Shown here: piece after piece, positions 34,636 through 45,300 of the stretch
Layout of the letters: each line of letters begins with the position of its first letter
Position numbering within the stretch: position 1 is the stretch's first letter
Assembly: GCA_033238645.1 (NCBI GenBank)
Contig: BQXR01000004.1
Coordinates: 183,924 to 247,923 of the forward strand
Reading direction: 5' to 3'
From: Thiomicrorhabdus sp033238645
GTDB taxonomy: Bacteria; Pseudomonadota; Gammaproteobacteria; Thiomicrospirales; Thiomicrospiraceae
DNA length: 64,000 nucleotides
Translations under genes and position numbers: made by a program
The notes under the pieces: model-generated
The model's database searches: none
Told to the model about the DNA's origin: nothing
What the model saw: only the letters and a program-made list of their open reading frames with translations

Positions 34636-35682
34636 TTATAGACCGTTCGCGTAACGAGCTTGCATCTCTTCTAGACCAACAGATTTGATCTTAGAACCAT
34701 GACCAGCACATCCGAAAGCTTCAAAACGAGCCTTACAGATTTCCATCATCGCATTTTCTGCAGCATTGTAGAATTTACGAGGATCGAAGTTAGCTGTATT
34801 TTCTGACAAATACTGACGGATCGCACCAGTAGAAGCCATACGTAGATCAGTATCGATATTTACTTTACGAACACCATACTTGATACCTTCAACGATTGCT
34901 TCAACAGGTACACCATAAGTTTGACCCATATCTCCACCGTAGTTGTTGATAGTCGCTAGCCACTCTTCTGGAACAGAAGAAGAACCGTGCATTACGATGT
35001 GAGTATCAGGAATACGCTCGTGAATCTTCTTGATTTGGCTAATTTTAAGAACATCAGCATCAGGCTTAGAAGTAAACTTGTAAGCACCGTGTGAAGTACC
35101 AACCGCTACTGCTAAACAGTCAACGTTAGTATCTTTAACGAACTGAGCTGCTTCTTCAGGATCAGTTAGAAGGCTATCCACGTCTAGCTTCTCATCAGAA
35201 CCGTGACCATCTTCTTCACCCATCATGCCAGTTTCTAGTGAACCTAGGCAACCTAACTCACCTTCAACAGAAACACCACCAGCGTGTGCAATAGCAACCA
35301 CTTCAGCAGTGATTCCAGCATTGTACTCATAAGATGCAGGTGTCTTCATGTCAGCTTCTAAAGAACCATCCATCATTACAGATGTGAAACCAGACTGAAT
35401 TGCACGTAAACATACGCCAACATCAGAACCGTGATCCTGGTGCATTACAACAGGAACGTTAGGGTACATTTCAACGGCAGCAGCGATCATGTGACGAAGC
35501 ATTGGCTCACCAGCGTACTTACGTGCACCAGCAGAACCCTGAAGGATTACTGGAGAATCTACAGCGTCAGCTGCACGCATAATTGCACGTACTTGTTCCA
35601 TGTTGTTTACGTTAAACGCTGGCATACCAAATTGGTGTTCTGCTGCGTAGTCCATTAATTCACGAAGTGTAATCATCGCCAT
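34636..35682 (-). CDS. fba: class II fructose-bisphosphate aldolase
   Basis: A 348-residue zinc aldolase that condenses DHAP with GAP, or with erythrose 4-phosphate to give sedoheptulose bisphosphate. Class II motifs are PAFNVNNMEQ, MHQDHGSD (zinc histidine), SVEGELGCLG, AVAVGTSHGAYK, MHGSSSVPEEW and KVNIDTDLRMA. The length matches the long subclass common in autotrophic proteobacteria (CbbA type). It is the last gene of the Calvin-cycle run and is followed by a strong terminator. Confidence 0.97.
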   Translation of the reverse strand: MAMITLRELMDYAAEHQFGMPAFNVNNMEQVRAIMRAADAVDSPVILQGSAGARKYAGEPMLRHMIAAAVEMYPNVPVVMHQDHGSDVGVCLRAIQSGFTSVMMDGSLEADMKTPASYEYNAGITAEVVAIAHAGGVSVEGELGCLGSLETGMMGEEDGHGSDEKLDVDSLLTDPEEAAQFVKDTNVDCLAVAVGTSHGAYKFTSKPDADVLKISQIKKIHERIPDTHIVMHGSSSVPEEWLATINNYGGDMGQTYGVPVEAIVEGIKYGVRKVNIDTDLRMASTGAIRQYLSENTANFDPRKFYNAAENAMMEICKARFEAFGCAGHGSKIKSVGLEEMQARYANGL

Positions 35683-35809
35683 GTTGCGAGACTCCTTTAG
35701 TAGTTTTCAAAAAATTTTAACTATTCTATCAAGCTTTTAAAGGCTATAGATAAATAATCAATACGAATCACCCATAAACAAATACAAGTGATTCTAATAT
35801 TGGTTTTGA

Positions 35810-37252
35810 TTATGGAACTTTAACAATTTCCATACTATTTGTGCCACCTAATAACCCACGCGTTTCACCACGAGTTAATAACACTAAATCACCTTGCTTA
35901 GCGATGCCGAAAGACTTAATTCTTTCCATAATAATGCCTCTGATTTCAAGATCATTCAAGCCATCATAATTAACCATTGAAGGATAAACACCACGGAAAA
36001 GCGTAACTTTACGACGAGTATTGATATGTGGCGTTAATGCAATAATTGGGATACCAGAACTGATACGAGACATCAATAATGCTGTATTACCAGATTCTGT
36101 TAGTGAAGCGATACATTTAACATCGAAATGGTTTGCTGCATACATTGCAGACATCGCAATCGTCTCATCTACCGCAGTGAATGACTCATCAATCCTGTGA
36201 GTTGATTCACGTGAAGTACGTGTCTTCTCAGCTTCATGACAGATACGACCCATTGTTTCAATAACAAGGCTTGGAGACTTACCAGTTGCAGTTTCACCAG
36301 ATAGCATTACTGCATCAGAACCATCCATTACTGCGTTAGCAACATCAAATACTTCCGCACGGGTTGGAATAGCATTTTCAATCATAGTTTCCATCATCTG
36401 TGTTGCCGTGATAGTCACACGGTTCAACTGACGTGAACGCTTAATCATCTTCTTCTGCAGTGCTGGCAACTGTGCATCGCCAACTTCTACTCCTAAATCA
36501 CCACGAGCAATCATGATAACGTCAGATGCTAGGATAATTCCATCTAAAGTAGCATCGTCAGCAACCGCTTCTGCACGCTCTACTTTAGAAACGATGCTAC
36601 AGTTTAAACCAGCTTTTTGTGCTAATGAACGACAGTATTCAACATCTTCTGCTGAACGAGGAAATGATAGTGCAAGAAAATCTGCTTTCATCTCCGCTGC
36701 ACTTAAAATATCTTCTTTATCCTTGTCTGTTAATGCCGCAGCAGATAAACCACCACCCTGTAGGTTGATCCCTTTATTGTTTGAAAGTGCTCCACCAACA
36801 ATAACCGTACAGTTAACACGCTCACCAACAACATTGTCCACTTCAAATACAACACGTCCATCATCAAGCAGTAAACGGTTACCTGGCTTAACATCATAAG
36901 GAAGACTCTTATAAGTCAGTCCTACTTCGTGCTGATTACCAGCGTCGATATCGACATTATTATCTAAAGAGAACTTATCACCGTCCTCTAAGAAGATTTT
37001 ATCTTCTGCAAATTTTGCGATACGAATCTTAGGCCCCTGAAGATCGACCAGTACACCGACTTCATGATCAAACTTTTTTGCTAGAGCGCGTACTGCATCT
37101 ACACGAGCTTTGTGCTCTGCTGGGTTACCATGAGACATATTAATACGGACAACATCTAGTCCCGCCTTAATCATCTTCTCTAACTCGCCTTCGCGATCCG
37201 TAGCTGGACCTAAAGTTGCGACAATTTTTGTTCTTCTTAAAGCAGTTGACAT
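35810..37252 (-). CDS. pyk: pyruvate kinase
   Basis: Pyruvate kinase (480 residues) makes pyruvate and ATP from PEP. It begins STALRRTKIVATLGPATD. It has RINMSHG, LVDLQGPKIRI, the catalytic SKVERAEAV, MIARGDLGVEVG and TATQMMETMI with TRAEVFDVANAVMDGSDAVMLSGET. The start at 37252 matches the family; the longer frame begins in the upstream leader. It lies between pgk and fba, a grouping seen in autotrophic proteobacteria, where it drains fixed carbon toward biosynthesis. Confidence 0.97.
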   Translation of the reverse strand: MSTALRRTKIVATLGPATDREGELEKMIKAGLDVVRINMSHGNPAEHKARVDAVRALAKKFDHEVGVLVDLQGPKIRIAKFAEDKIFLEDGDKFSLDNNVDIDAGNQHEVGLTYKSLPYDVKPGNRLLLDDGRVVFEVDNVVGERVNCTVIVGGALSNNKGINLQGGGLSAAALTDKDKEDILSAAEMKADFLALSFPRSAEDVEYCRSLAQKAGLNCSIVSKVERAEAVADDATLDGIILASDVIMIARGDLGVEVGDAQLPALQKKMIKRSRQLNRVTITATQMMETMIENAIPTRAEVFDVANAVMDGSDAVMLSGETATGKSPSLVIETMGRICHEAEKTRTSRESTHRIDESFTAVDETIAMSAMYAANHFDVKCIASLTESGNTALLMSRISSGIPIIALTPHINTRRKVTLFRGVYPSMVNYDGLNDLEIRGIIMERIKSFGIAKQGDLVLLTRGETRGLLGGTNSMEIVKVP

Positions 37253-37446
37253 ATATATTTTTACCTTTGAATGCGAGTTTGTTTCAATCCAAAAAAGATG
37301 TCTCGCAAAATAAACGTCTTCAACAACTACAGCCATAAGCTGGTGTGCTGTTTTATAGTTTACTTACCGAGTCACCCTCAATCGGATAATAATTGAAACT
37401 GTATTATGACTTAGACAAGAATTGACTAAGTGACAATTAGATTAAA

Positions 37447-37492
37447 CCAGACTTGAACACAGTCAAGCCTGGCCAATAGTCAAAAATGACTA
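37447..37492 (-). promoter_or_regulatory. two stem-loops in the pgk-pyk spacer
   Basis: Just after the pgk stop are TAGTCA-TTTT-TGACTA on the minus strand and a 10-bp stem CCAGGCTTGA / TCAAGTCTGG with one mismatch, followed by TTTAAT. They may act as partial terminators or as barriers that stabilise the pgk mRNA end. Confidence 0.5.
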
Positions 37493-37496
37493 ATTA

Positions 37497-38678
37497 TTAC
37501 TTTGCAGCTGATTTTTCTAGCATTTCAACTGCAGGTAGCTTCTTACCTTCTAGGAACTCAAGGAAAGCACCACCACCAGTAGAGATATAAGATACCTTAT
37601 CAGCGATATTGTACTTATCAATCGCAGCTAGAGTATCACCACCACCCGCGATAGAGAACGCATTTGATTCAGCAATAGCCATAGCAACGGCTTTAGTACC
37701 TTCACCAAACTGGTCAAACTCAAAAACACCTACTGGACCGTTCCAAACAACCGTTCCTGCATTTTTGATGATTTCAGCAAGTTCTGCTGCTGAATCAGGG
37801 CCGATATCAAAAATCATATCACCGTCTACAGTTTCAGAAACATTCTTAGTTTCTGCAACTGCCGTTTCAGAGAACTCTTTACCCGTCACAACATCAGAAG
37901 CTAGAGGAATCGCTGCACCACGATCTTCCATAATTTTATTTAGTTTCTTACAAGTAGGGATCAAATCTGATTCAGACAGTGATTTACCAACATTATAACC
38001 AGCCGCTTCAATGAATGTATTAGCGATACCACCACCAACAACTAACTGGTCAACTTTCGAAGAAAGAGACTCAAGTACAGTTAGCTTAGTAGATACTTTA
38101 GAACCACCAACAATCGCAACCATTGGACGCGCTGGGTTATTTAGAGCTTTACCTAAAGCTTCTAATTCACCCGCTAGCAAAGGACCTGCACAAGCAGTAT
38201 CAGCGAATGCACCTGCACCGTGCGTAGAAGCTTGTGCACGGTGAGCTGTACCGAAAGCATCCATTACATAAACGTCACATAGCGCAGCGTACTGCTTAGA
38301 CAGTTCTTCAGTATTTTTCTTTTCACCAACATTAAAACGAACGTTTTCTAAAAGAACAACTTCTCCATCAGCAACATCAAAACCACCAGCAAGATAATCT
38401 TTAACAAGACGAACTTCTTTACCAAGCTTTTCAGAAAGGTTTGCAGCAACAGGTGCTAGAGAGAACTCTTCTGCATACTCACCCTCTGTAGGACGACCTA
38501 AGTGAGACATTAGCATTACTTTTGCACCAGCATCAGCAGCCATTTTAATGGTTGCTAATGATGCACGAATACGAGCATCAGAAGTTACTTTACCGTCTTT
38601 AACAGGTACGTTTAAATCCTGACGAATTAATACACGCTTTCCAGCTAAATTTAAATCAGACATCTTAATTACAGACAT
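37497..38678 (-). CDS. pgk: phosphoglycerate kinase
   Basis: Pgk (393 residues) phosphorylates 3-phosphoglycerate in the first reduction step after CO2 fixation. The N-terminal substrate domain has VLIRQDLNVPVKDG and LMSHLGRPTEGEY. The hinge and ATP domain have AIVGGSKVSTKLTVLESL, VWNGPVGVFEFDQF and the late SIAGGGDTLAAIDKY and ISTGGGAFLEFLEGK. It lies after gap, with a 259-bp gap containing an ERIC-like element. It is part of the minus-strand Calvin-cycle block. Confidence 0.98.
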   Translation of the reverse strand: MSVIKMSDLNLAGKRVLIRQDLNVPVKDGKVTSDARIRASLATIKMAADAGAKVMLMSHLGRPTEGEYAEEFSLAPVAANLSEKLGKEVRLVKDYLAGGFDVADGEVVLLENVRFNVGEKKNTEELSKQYAALCDVYVMDAFGTAHRAQASTHGAGAFADTACAGPLLAGELEALGKALNNPARPMVAIVGGSKVSTKLTVLESLSSKVDQLVVGGGIANTFIEAAGYNVGKSLSESDLIPTCKKLNKIMEDRGAAIPLASDVVTGKEFSETAVAETKNVSETVDGDMIFDIGPDSAAELAEIIKNAGTVVWNGPVGVFEFDQFGEGTKAVAMAIAESNAFSIAGGGDTLAAIDKYNIADKVSYISTGGGAFLEFLEGKKLPAVEMLEKSAAK

Positions 38679-38821
38679 TCGGTATTTCCTCTATTTATAA
38701 ATTAATTGCGATGAATATCGCATTAGTTCAAAGTTAAAAATTAAATTTTCTGTTAAATACTCGAAAAAGTACAAAAGAGAAAAGTTAATCAGAGAGAGAA
38801 AACTCTCTCCAATCAGAGAGG

Positions 38822-38939
38822 AATCAGGTTCGCTCGCCCAGAAGGACTGTTAGTTCAAGGAAGGAAAAGGGAGTGTACAAATGTACATGACCGTTTCTGA
38901 CGAAGAAATGACAGACCTTATGGGATGAGCGAAACGATT
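38822..38939. repeat. ERIC-like palindromic element B3, overlapping the gap stop
   Basis: A 118-bp imperfect palindrome between gap and pgk. The left arm (AATC, then TTCGCTC, AAGG and CTGT from 38822) pairs with the right arm (ACAG, CCTT, GAGCGAA, GATTA), which reaches the gap stop codon. The core has AGGGAGTGTACAAATGTACA and TGACCGTTTC. It belongs with the elements at 21559 and 29266. Confidence 0.85.
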
Positions 38940-39936
38940 ACTTTCCTACGTGCTCGATAACGCGCATCATGTTACATGTGTAACCATATTCGTTATCATA
39001 CCAAGCAACAATCTTAACGAAAGTAGTATCTAGAGCGATACCTGCTTTAGCGTCAAAGATTGATGGGTGAGCATCACCACGGAAATCTGTAGAAACGTTA
39101 GCTTCTTCAGTATAACCAAGAACACCTTTCATAGACCCTTCAGAAGCTGTTTTCATAGCTGCACAGATTTCGTCATAAGTAGCTTCTTTTTCAAGCTCAA
39201 CAACTAAATCAACAACAGAAACATCAGAAGTAGGTACACGGAAAGCCATACCAGTCAACTTACCGTTAAGCTCAGGAAGTACTTTACCTACCGCTTTAGC
39301 AGCACCAGTTGATGATGGAATGATATTCTCAAGAATACCACGCCCACCACGCCAATCTTTCATAGAAGGACCATCAACCGTTTTCTGAGTTGCCGTTGCA
39401 GCATGAACAGTTGTCATAAGACCACGCTTGATACCGAAGCTATCGTTAAGTACTTTAGCAACTGGCGCAAGACCGTTAGTCGTACAAGATGCAGCAGAAA
39501 CAATTGCTTCACCTTTATACTCGTCATGGTTAACACCATATACGAACATTGGAGTGTGATCCTTAGAAGGAGCTGACTGAACAACTTTCTTAGCACCAGC
39601 GTCAATGTGAGCTTGACATGACTCTTCAGTAAGGAAGAAACCAGTACATTCGATAATTAGGTCAGCACCTACATCAGACCATGCTAGATCAGCAGGGTTA
39701 CGCTCGGCAGTGATACGGATAGTTTTACCGTTAACAACTAGGTTACCGTCTACAACATCAACAGTACCATCAAAACGACCGTGTACAGAATCGAACTTTA
39801 ACATATATGCTAGATACTCAGGATCTAGCAAATCGTTGATTGCAACAACTTCGATGTTTTTGAAATCTTTAGCCGCTGCGCGGAAAGCCATACGTCCGAT
39901 ACGGCCAAAACCGTTAATACCAACTTTAATAGTCAT
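38938..39936 (-). CDS. gap: glyceraldehyde-3-phosphate dehydrogenase, type I
   Basis: GAPDH (332 residues) reduces 1,3-bisphosphoglycerate to GAP in the Calvin direction. It has the N-terminal dinucleotide fold GINGFGRIGRMAFRAA, the catalytic cysteine in SAASCTTNGLAP near residue 153, and HAATATQKTVDGPS, SSTGAAKAVG and WYDNEYGY. The Asp following beta-strand B (INDLLD) is usually linked to NAD preference. It lies between tkt and pgk. Its stop codon is part of the arm of an ERIC-like element. Confidence 0.98.
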   Translation of the reverse strand: MTIKVGINGFGRIGRMAFRAAAKDFKNIEVVAINDLLDPEYLAYMLKFDSVHGRFDGTVDVVDGNLVVNGKTIRITAERNPADLAWSDVGADLIIECTGFFLTEESCQAHIDAGAKKVVQSAPSKDHTPMFVYGVNHDEYKGEAIVSAASCTTNGLAPVAKVLNDSFGIKRGLMTTVHAATATQKTVDGPSMKDWRGGRGILENIIPSSTGAAKAVGKVLPELNGKLTGMAFRVPTSDVSVVDLVVELEKEATYDEICAAMKTASEGSMKGVLGYTEEANVSTDFRGDAHPSIFDAKAGIALDTTFVKIVAWYDNEYGYTCNMMRVIEHVGK

Positions 39937-39991
39937 TTATTTTTAACTCCTAACATTTAGCAGACTTATCACCAAGCCTGCTTTAAAAAAA

Positions 39992-41980
39992 TTACTTACC
40001 TAAAACTGTGTTTGCTGTTGCAACAATGTTCTCTACAGTGAAACCAAACTCTTTAAATAGTTCACTAGCAGGAGCAGACTCACCAAAAGTCTTCATGCAA
40101 ACAAGTCCGCCTTCTAGACCAACATACTTATACCAAGACTCAGCAACACCAGCTTCAATCGCTACGCGCTTAACACCAGGAATAAGAACAGAATCTTTAT
40201 AGGCTTGATCTTGAGTATCATAAGCACAAGTAGATGGCATAGAAACAACACGTACGTTTGCATCCATTGCTTCAGCGGCTTCAACTGCTAGACCTACTTC
40301 AGAACCAGCAGAGATAAAGATAATATCAGGCGTTCCTGCACAATCCTTAAGAATATATCCACCTTTCTCAATATTTGCTACCTGCTCAGCAGTACGAGGT
40401 TGTGGTGTTAGGTTTTGACGTGAGAATACTAATGCTGTTGGTGCATCACCACGTAGCATTGCAACTTTCCAAGAAACTGCAGATTCGATTGCATCACAAC
40501 CACGCCAAGTTTGGAAGTTTGGGATCACACGCATAGTTGCCATTTGCTCAACAGGCTGATGCGTAGGACCATCTTCACCAAGACCGATAGAGTCATGAGT
40601 GTAAACATAGATAGTACCGATTTTCATCAATGCTGACATACGTAAAGCGTTACGCATGAATTCCATGAACATAAAGAATGTTGCACCGTAAACTTTGAAA
40701 CCACCGTGAAGAACCATACCGTTCATCATGTGAGCCATACCGAATTCACGAACACCCCAAGAGATGTAGTTACCGTCAGCATTGTCAGGTGTTACTTTTA
40801 CAGTACCAGACCAGTTAGTCAGGTTAGAACCTGTTAAATCGGCAGAACCACCAAACATCTCTGGTAGTAATGGACCCATTGCTTCGATTGCATTTTGAGA
40901 TGCTTTACGTGATGCAATGTTAGGCATATCTGTTTGAGTCTTAGCAATGAATGTATCCATTTCAACTGCGAAGTCTGCAGGTAATTCACCAGACATACGA
41001 CGCTCAAACTCAGCTGCTTCAGCTGGGAATGCTGCACGGTAAGCTGCGAACTTATCGTTCCAAGCGGCTTCATCAGTAGCACCCTGTGCTTTGTGATCCC
41101 AACCAGTATAGATATCTTCTGGAATTTCGAACGGAGCAGAAGTCCAACCAAGCTCTTTACGAGCTAGAGCAATCTCTTCATCACCTAATGGTGCACCGTG
41201 ACAATCATGAGTACCACAAAGGTTAGGCGAACCAAAACCGATGATTGTTTTAGTACAGATTAATGTAGGCTTATCAGTTACTTTCTTAGCTTCTACGATT
41301 GCCGCATTAATTGCATCTGCATCGTGACCATCAACGTTAGGAATAACATGCCAGTCATAAGAGTTGAAACGACCAGGAACGCCTTTTTCCATCCAGTCAC
41401 CGATGTGACCATCGATTGAGATATCATTGTCATCCCAGAATGCGATTAGCTTACCAAGACCTAATGTCCCAGCCATTGCTGCTGATTCGTGAGAAAGACC
41501 TTCCATCAAACAACCATCACCCATGAACACATAAGTATTGTGATCAACAACTTCGTGACCAGGCTTGTTGAACTGTGCTGCTAGAGTACGTTCTGCAATC
41601 GCCATACCTACCGCATTGGTAAGACCTTGTCCTAGAGGACCTGTTGTTGTTTCAATCCCTTCTGCATAACCATACTCAGGGTGACCTGCTGTTTTAGCGT
41701 GTAACTGACGGAACTGCTTAATGTCTTCCATACTCAGGTCAAAACCTGAAAGGTGTAATAGAGAATACATAAGCATAGAACCGTGACCATTCGAAAGTAC
41801 AAAACGGTCGCGATCAGCCCACTTAGAATTAGTTGGGTTAAATTTCATGTGGCTGTTCCACAATACTTCAGCGATATCCGCCATACCCATCGGGGCACCA
41901 GGGTGACCAGATTTTGCTTTCTGTACGGCATCCATGCTTAAAACACGGATTGCGTTTGCTAATTCTCTACGAGTTGACAT
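39992..41980 (-). CDS. tkt: transketolase
   Basis: Transketolase (662 residues) moves two-carbon units with thiamine diphosphate in the Calvin and pentose-phosphate pathways. Markers are SGHPGAPMGMADIAEVLW near residue 25, GPLGQGLTNAVG, the ThDP motif GDGCLMEGLSHE, and in the second domain HDSIGLGEDGPTHQPVEQ. It opens the tkt-gap-pgk-pyk-fba run. Its regulation by the nearby LysR proteins is plausible but no operator was identified. Confidence 0.98.
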   Translation of the reverse strand: MSTRRELANAIRVLSMDAVQKAKSGHPGAPMGMADIAEVLWNSHMKFNPTNSKWADRDRFVLSNGHGSMLMYSLLHLSGFDLSMEDIKQFRQLHAKTAGHPEYGYAEGIETTTGPLGQGLTNAVGMAIAERTLAAQFNKPGHEVVDHNTYVFMGDGCLMEGLSHESAAMAGTLGLGKLIAFWDDNDISIDGHIGDWMEKGVPGRFNSYDWHVIPNVDGHDADAINAAIVEAKKVTDKPTLICTKTIIGFGSPNLCGTHDCHGAPLGDEEIALARKELGWTSAPFEIPEDIYTGWDHKAQGATDEAAWNDKFAAYRAAFPAEAAEFERRMSGELPADFAVEMDTFIAKTQTDMPNIASRKASQNAIEAMGPLLPEMFGGSADLTGSNLTNWSGTVKVTPDNADGNYISWGVREFGMAHMMNGMVLHGGFKVYGATFFMFMEFMRNALRMSALMKIGTIYVYTHDSIGLGEDGPTHQPVEQMATMRVIPNFQTWRGCDAIESAVSWKVAMLRGDAPTALVFSRQNLTPQPRTAEQVANIEKGGYILKDCAGTPDIIFISAGSEVGLAVEAAEAMDANVRVVSMPSTCAYDTQDQAYKDSVLIPGVKRVAIEAGVAESWYKYVGLEGGLVCMKTFGESAPASELFKEFGFTVENIVATANTVLGK

Positions 41981-42320
41981 ACAACTTCCTCAATTTTTAA
42001 AAAAATTCTGTATTTACACATCCCTTCAACTTTCTTGCGCTATATATTTCAAGCACTTAGGAAGGGGCGGCCATATAATTTGGACGAATATTCTCTCTTA
42101 TATTGACCAAATCATCAAGTTTTCTTGTTATTTTCTTTAGTCCGTAACTTCATTTTAGTCACCTCATCAAGGATAAAAACCTAAATAAGACAACCCATAA
42201 CGACCTGAAACGCACTCTAAAAATACCAAATAAGGTTATCACATTTATTTAACCTGAGAGAATATCGTAATTAATACGCTTTGTGTGCAAGCTTTTAGCC
42301 TATTTATTCTCCAGATTAAC
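41981..42320. other. 340-bp gap upstream of transketolase
   Basis: It probably carries the promoter of the tkt run, since no terminator or other promoter source was found upstream of tkt. I cannot single out a -10/-35 pair with confidence; TATAGC and TATAAG hexamers are both present on the minus strand. No gene, repeat copy or clear terminator for the RND operon is visible. Confidence 0.5.
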
Positions 42321-45300
42321 CTAGACTGTTGCAACTTGATTGAAAGCATCTTTTCGTCTTTTGATAGACTGGCTAGCATGCTCATAGATCGAAAGCATCG
42401 CGGGAATAACCAAAAGAATTAATAGCGTTGAGAAGATCAAACCAAATGCAATTGCCGTTGCCATGGGAATTAAAAACTGTGCTTGTAATGATGTCTCAAA
42501 TAACAGCGGTGTTAAACCTGCTACCGTGGTTAGAGAAGTCAGAAGTACCGCCCTTACACGTTGAACAGAGGCCTCCTCTAGTGCCTCATTTACAGCAAGC
42601 CCAGCCTCCCTTAGTCGCTTATAGAAACTGACTAAGATAATAGAATCATTGACCACTATCCCTGACAGACCAAAGAAGCCAAATAGTGACAAAATCGTCA
42701 TATCCAACCCCATCCACCAATGCCCCATAATTGCACCGACTAAACCAAAGGGTATCGCCATCATCACCACCAAAGGCCAGCCATAAGAGCTAAATACCCA
42801 CGCTAAAACAATATAGATAATAGATAAACCAATCAGCAGTCCAATCTTCATATCCGCCATAGTTTCTGCTTGTCTTGCACTCTGACCCTCTACAGAATAA
42901 GACAATCCGTACTTCGTTTCCAGCTCTGGCAGGGTAGACATTTTAAGCTGTTCAAGAATCAGATTACTATTATTAACGTTCTTATCAACCTCACCGATCA
43001 CATTGGCCGTTAAATGGCCATCCACATGACGCATAACATCAAAACCACGCTGAGTTGACCATGTAGCCACCGAGTTTAAAGCTACCCGCCCCCCTTTAGG
43101 GGTGATAATTTGCATGCTATTCAACGTTGCTAAAGTAGCTTGTTCAGCACGTGAATACTGCACTCGTACCTCAACCTCATCCTCAGCATCGGTAAAAATC
43201 TGTACCAAGCGCCCAGAGAAAGCATCCGATAACTGACGTCCCAGTGAGACATAGGTTAACCCTAAAGCTTCACCCTGTGGTGTCAGCTGATAAATCAATT
43301 GATCACGACCATAAGGCAGATCATCTCGTACCCCACTTACGCCCGCGATTTGTGCAAGAACCTGCTGTAAATCCAGAGAGGCTTGTTTTAACTGTTCAGG
43401 AGAAGCCCCCGACAGACGAATATCCAGATCCCCACCTGGAGGCCCCGTTTTAGGTGATTCAATACTAAGCGTATCTAAACCAGGTACAAGACCCGCTTTC
43501 TCTTGCCATAATTTAATAAATTGTATATTTCTCGTTTCACGCTGATCAGGCTCAATCAGTTCAACATTAATACTACTAAAGTTTGGACCCGTCTCTCTCT
43601 GCGTTCGATTGTAATGCACTACAGCCACTTTAATAATGCCGGGTTCCAACTCCTTTTCCGTTGCCAATAAAGCTTGATACATCTGCTCAACATATCTTGA
43701 AGAGACCTCTGAAGAAGTCCCCGCGACAAAACGAGCATCTGCATATAACCGGGTCGATTCAGGTGAAGGAAAGAAAACAAAACCTAAACGCCCCCCTGCT
43801 AACAAGCCAACCACAAAGATCATCAAGCCTAATGTCGTCGCTAAAGTAATGGCTCGATGGTTTAACACCCAACGAATAATATGACGAAATTGATGATGAC
43901 GCAGGTGATCTATACTGGTATCTAAACGATAACGAATAGAGCCAGGTTCGGCTTTTTTAACGCCCTTCAAAGCATGACTTAAGTGACCTGGAAGAATCGT
44001 AAAACTCTCTATTAAAGAGGCAAAAATAACGGCAATAATCACCAAAGGAATGGCAAATAAAATATTACCCATTTCACCACCGATCATCATCAACGGCAAA
44101 AAAGCAGCTACCGTAGTTAAAGATGAAGCTGATACTGGCCCCAACATACGATGCGCGCCCCCTTCTGCCGCTTGCAGAGCGGGCTCACCCATCTCATGAT
44201 GAGCGAGAGCATCCTCACCTACCACGATGGCGTCATCAACAATGATTCCGAGTGCCATAATCAGGCCAAACAGACTGATCATATTGATACTACCACCTGC
44301 CAAATAGAGGATCATCAAAGTCGCCATAAACGAGACAGGGATCCCGACTGCAATCCAGAATGCCACACGACCATTCAGGAAAACATACAGAATCAAAACA
44401 ACTAGGATCAAACCACCAATTCCGTTATTCAGTAGTAACTGAATTCGCTGATTGACTAGAGACCAAGTTTCATCATAAACCTTCAGGCGCATACCCTGAG
44501 GCAGAAGAGGCTCTGTCTCCTTTAGCCACTGCTGTAAAATTTTAGAGGATTCAAGCGTATCACCACTCTCAGCACGCTGTAACTGCATCTCAATCGCAGG
44601 AAAGCCTTCAACCGTTAGATAGGGAGAGTCCTTCTTCGCTCTGCGTTCAACATTCGCAATATCACCTAATGCAATATTTTCAGAATCAGACACCACCAAA
44701 GGCATTTGACCAAAGGCTTGAGCACTACGCTTTTGCTCTAAAGCCCTTATATCTCGAACACTATCACTATCCCCAACAGAGCCCGCTGGATAATCTCGGC
44801 TCATACCAGAAATTTGATTACCTACTATCTCTAAGGAGAGTTCATATTGCTCTAATTGACTTTGAGAAAGCTCAACAGACATCTCCTCTAATGGCAAACC
44901 TTTATAGGTCACTCGATCAATACCACGATTCAGCAGCTCCCGTTCAAAACGGCGAACCATAGGCCGCATCTCACTCAAATCACCCTGTTCACTTATTAAC
45001 AGCACTTTGGCGATCGGTTCATAGCGAACAACTCTCTCGATCACCGCTTTCTGGGCATCCTGCGGCAAGTTCCTCAACTCCCCCACCCGCTGATTGACTT
45101 GATTAACAGCCTCAATCATATTGGTGCCCTCTTTAAACTTAAGGCTGACGATTGAAGCCCCTAAAGAGGAGGTTGAGGTCATCTCATCTAAATTATCAAG
45201 GTTACGCAGAACACGCTCAATCGGCTCAGTAACACTTAACTCTACATCTTGTGCATTGGCACCTGGCCACACAACTCGAACCGAGGCATAATCTAAATCA

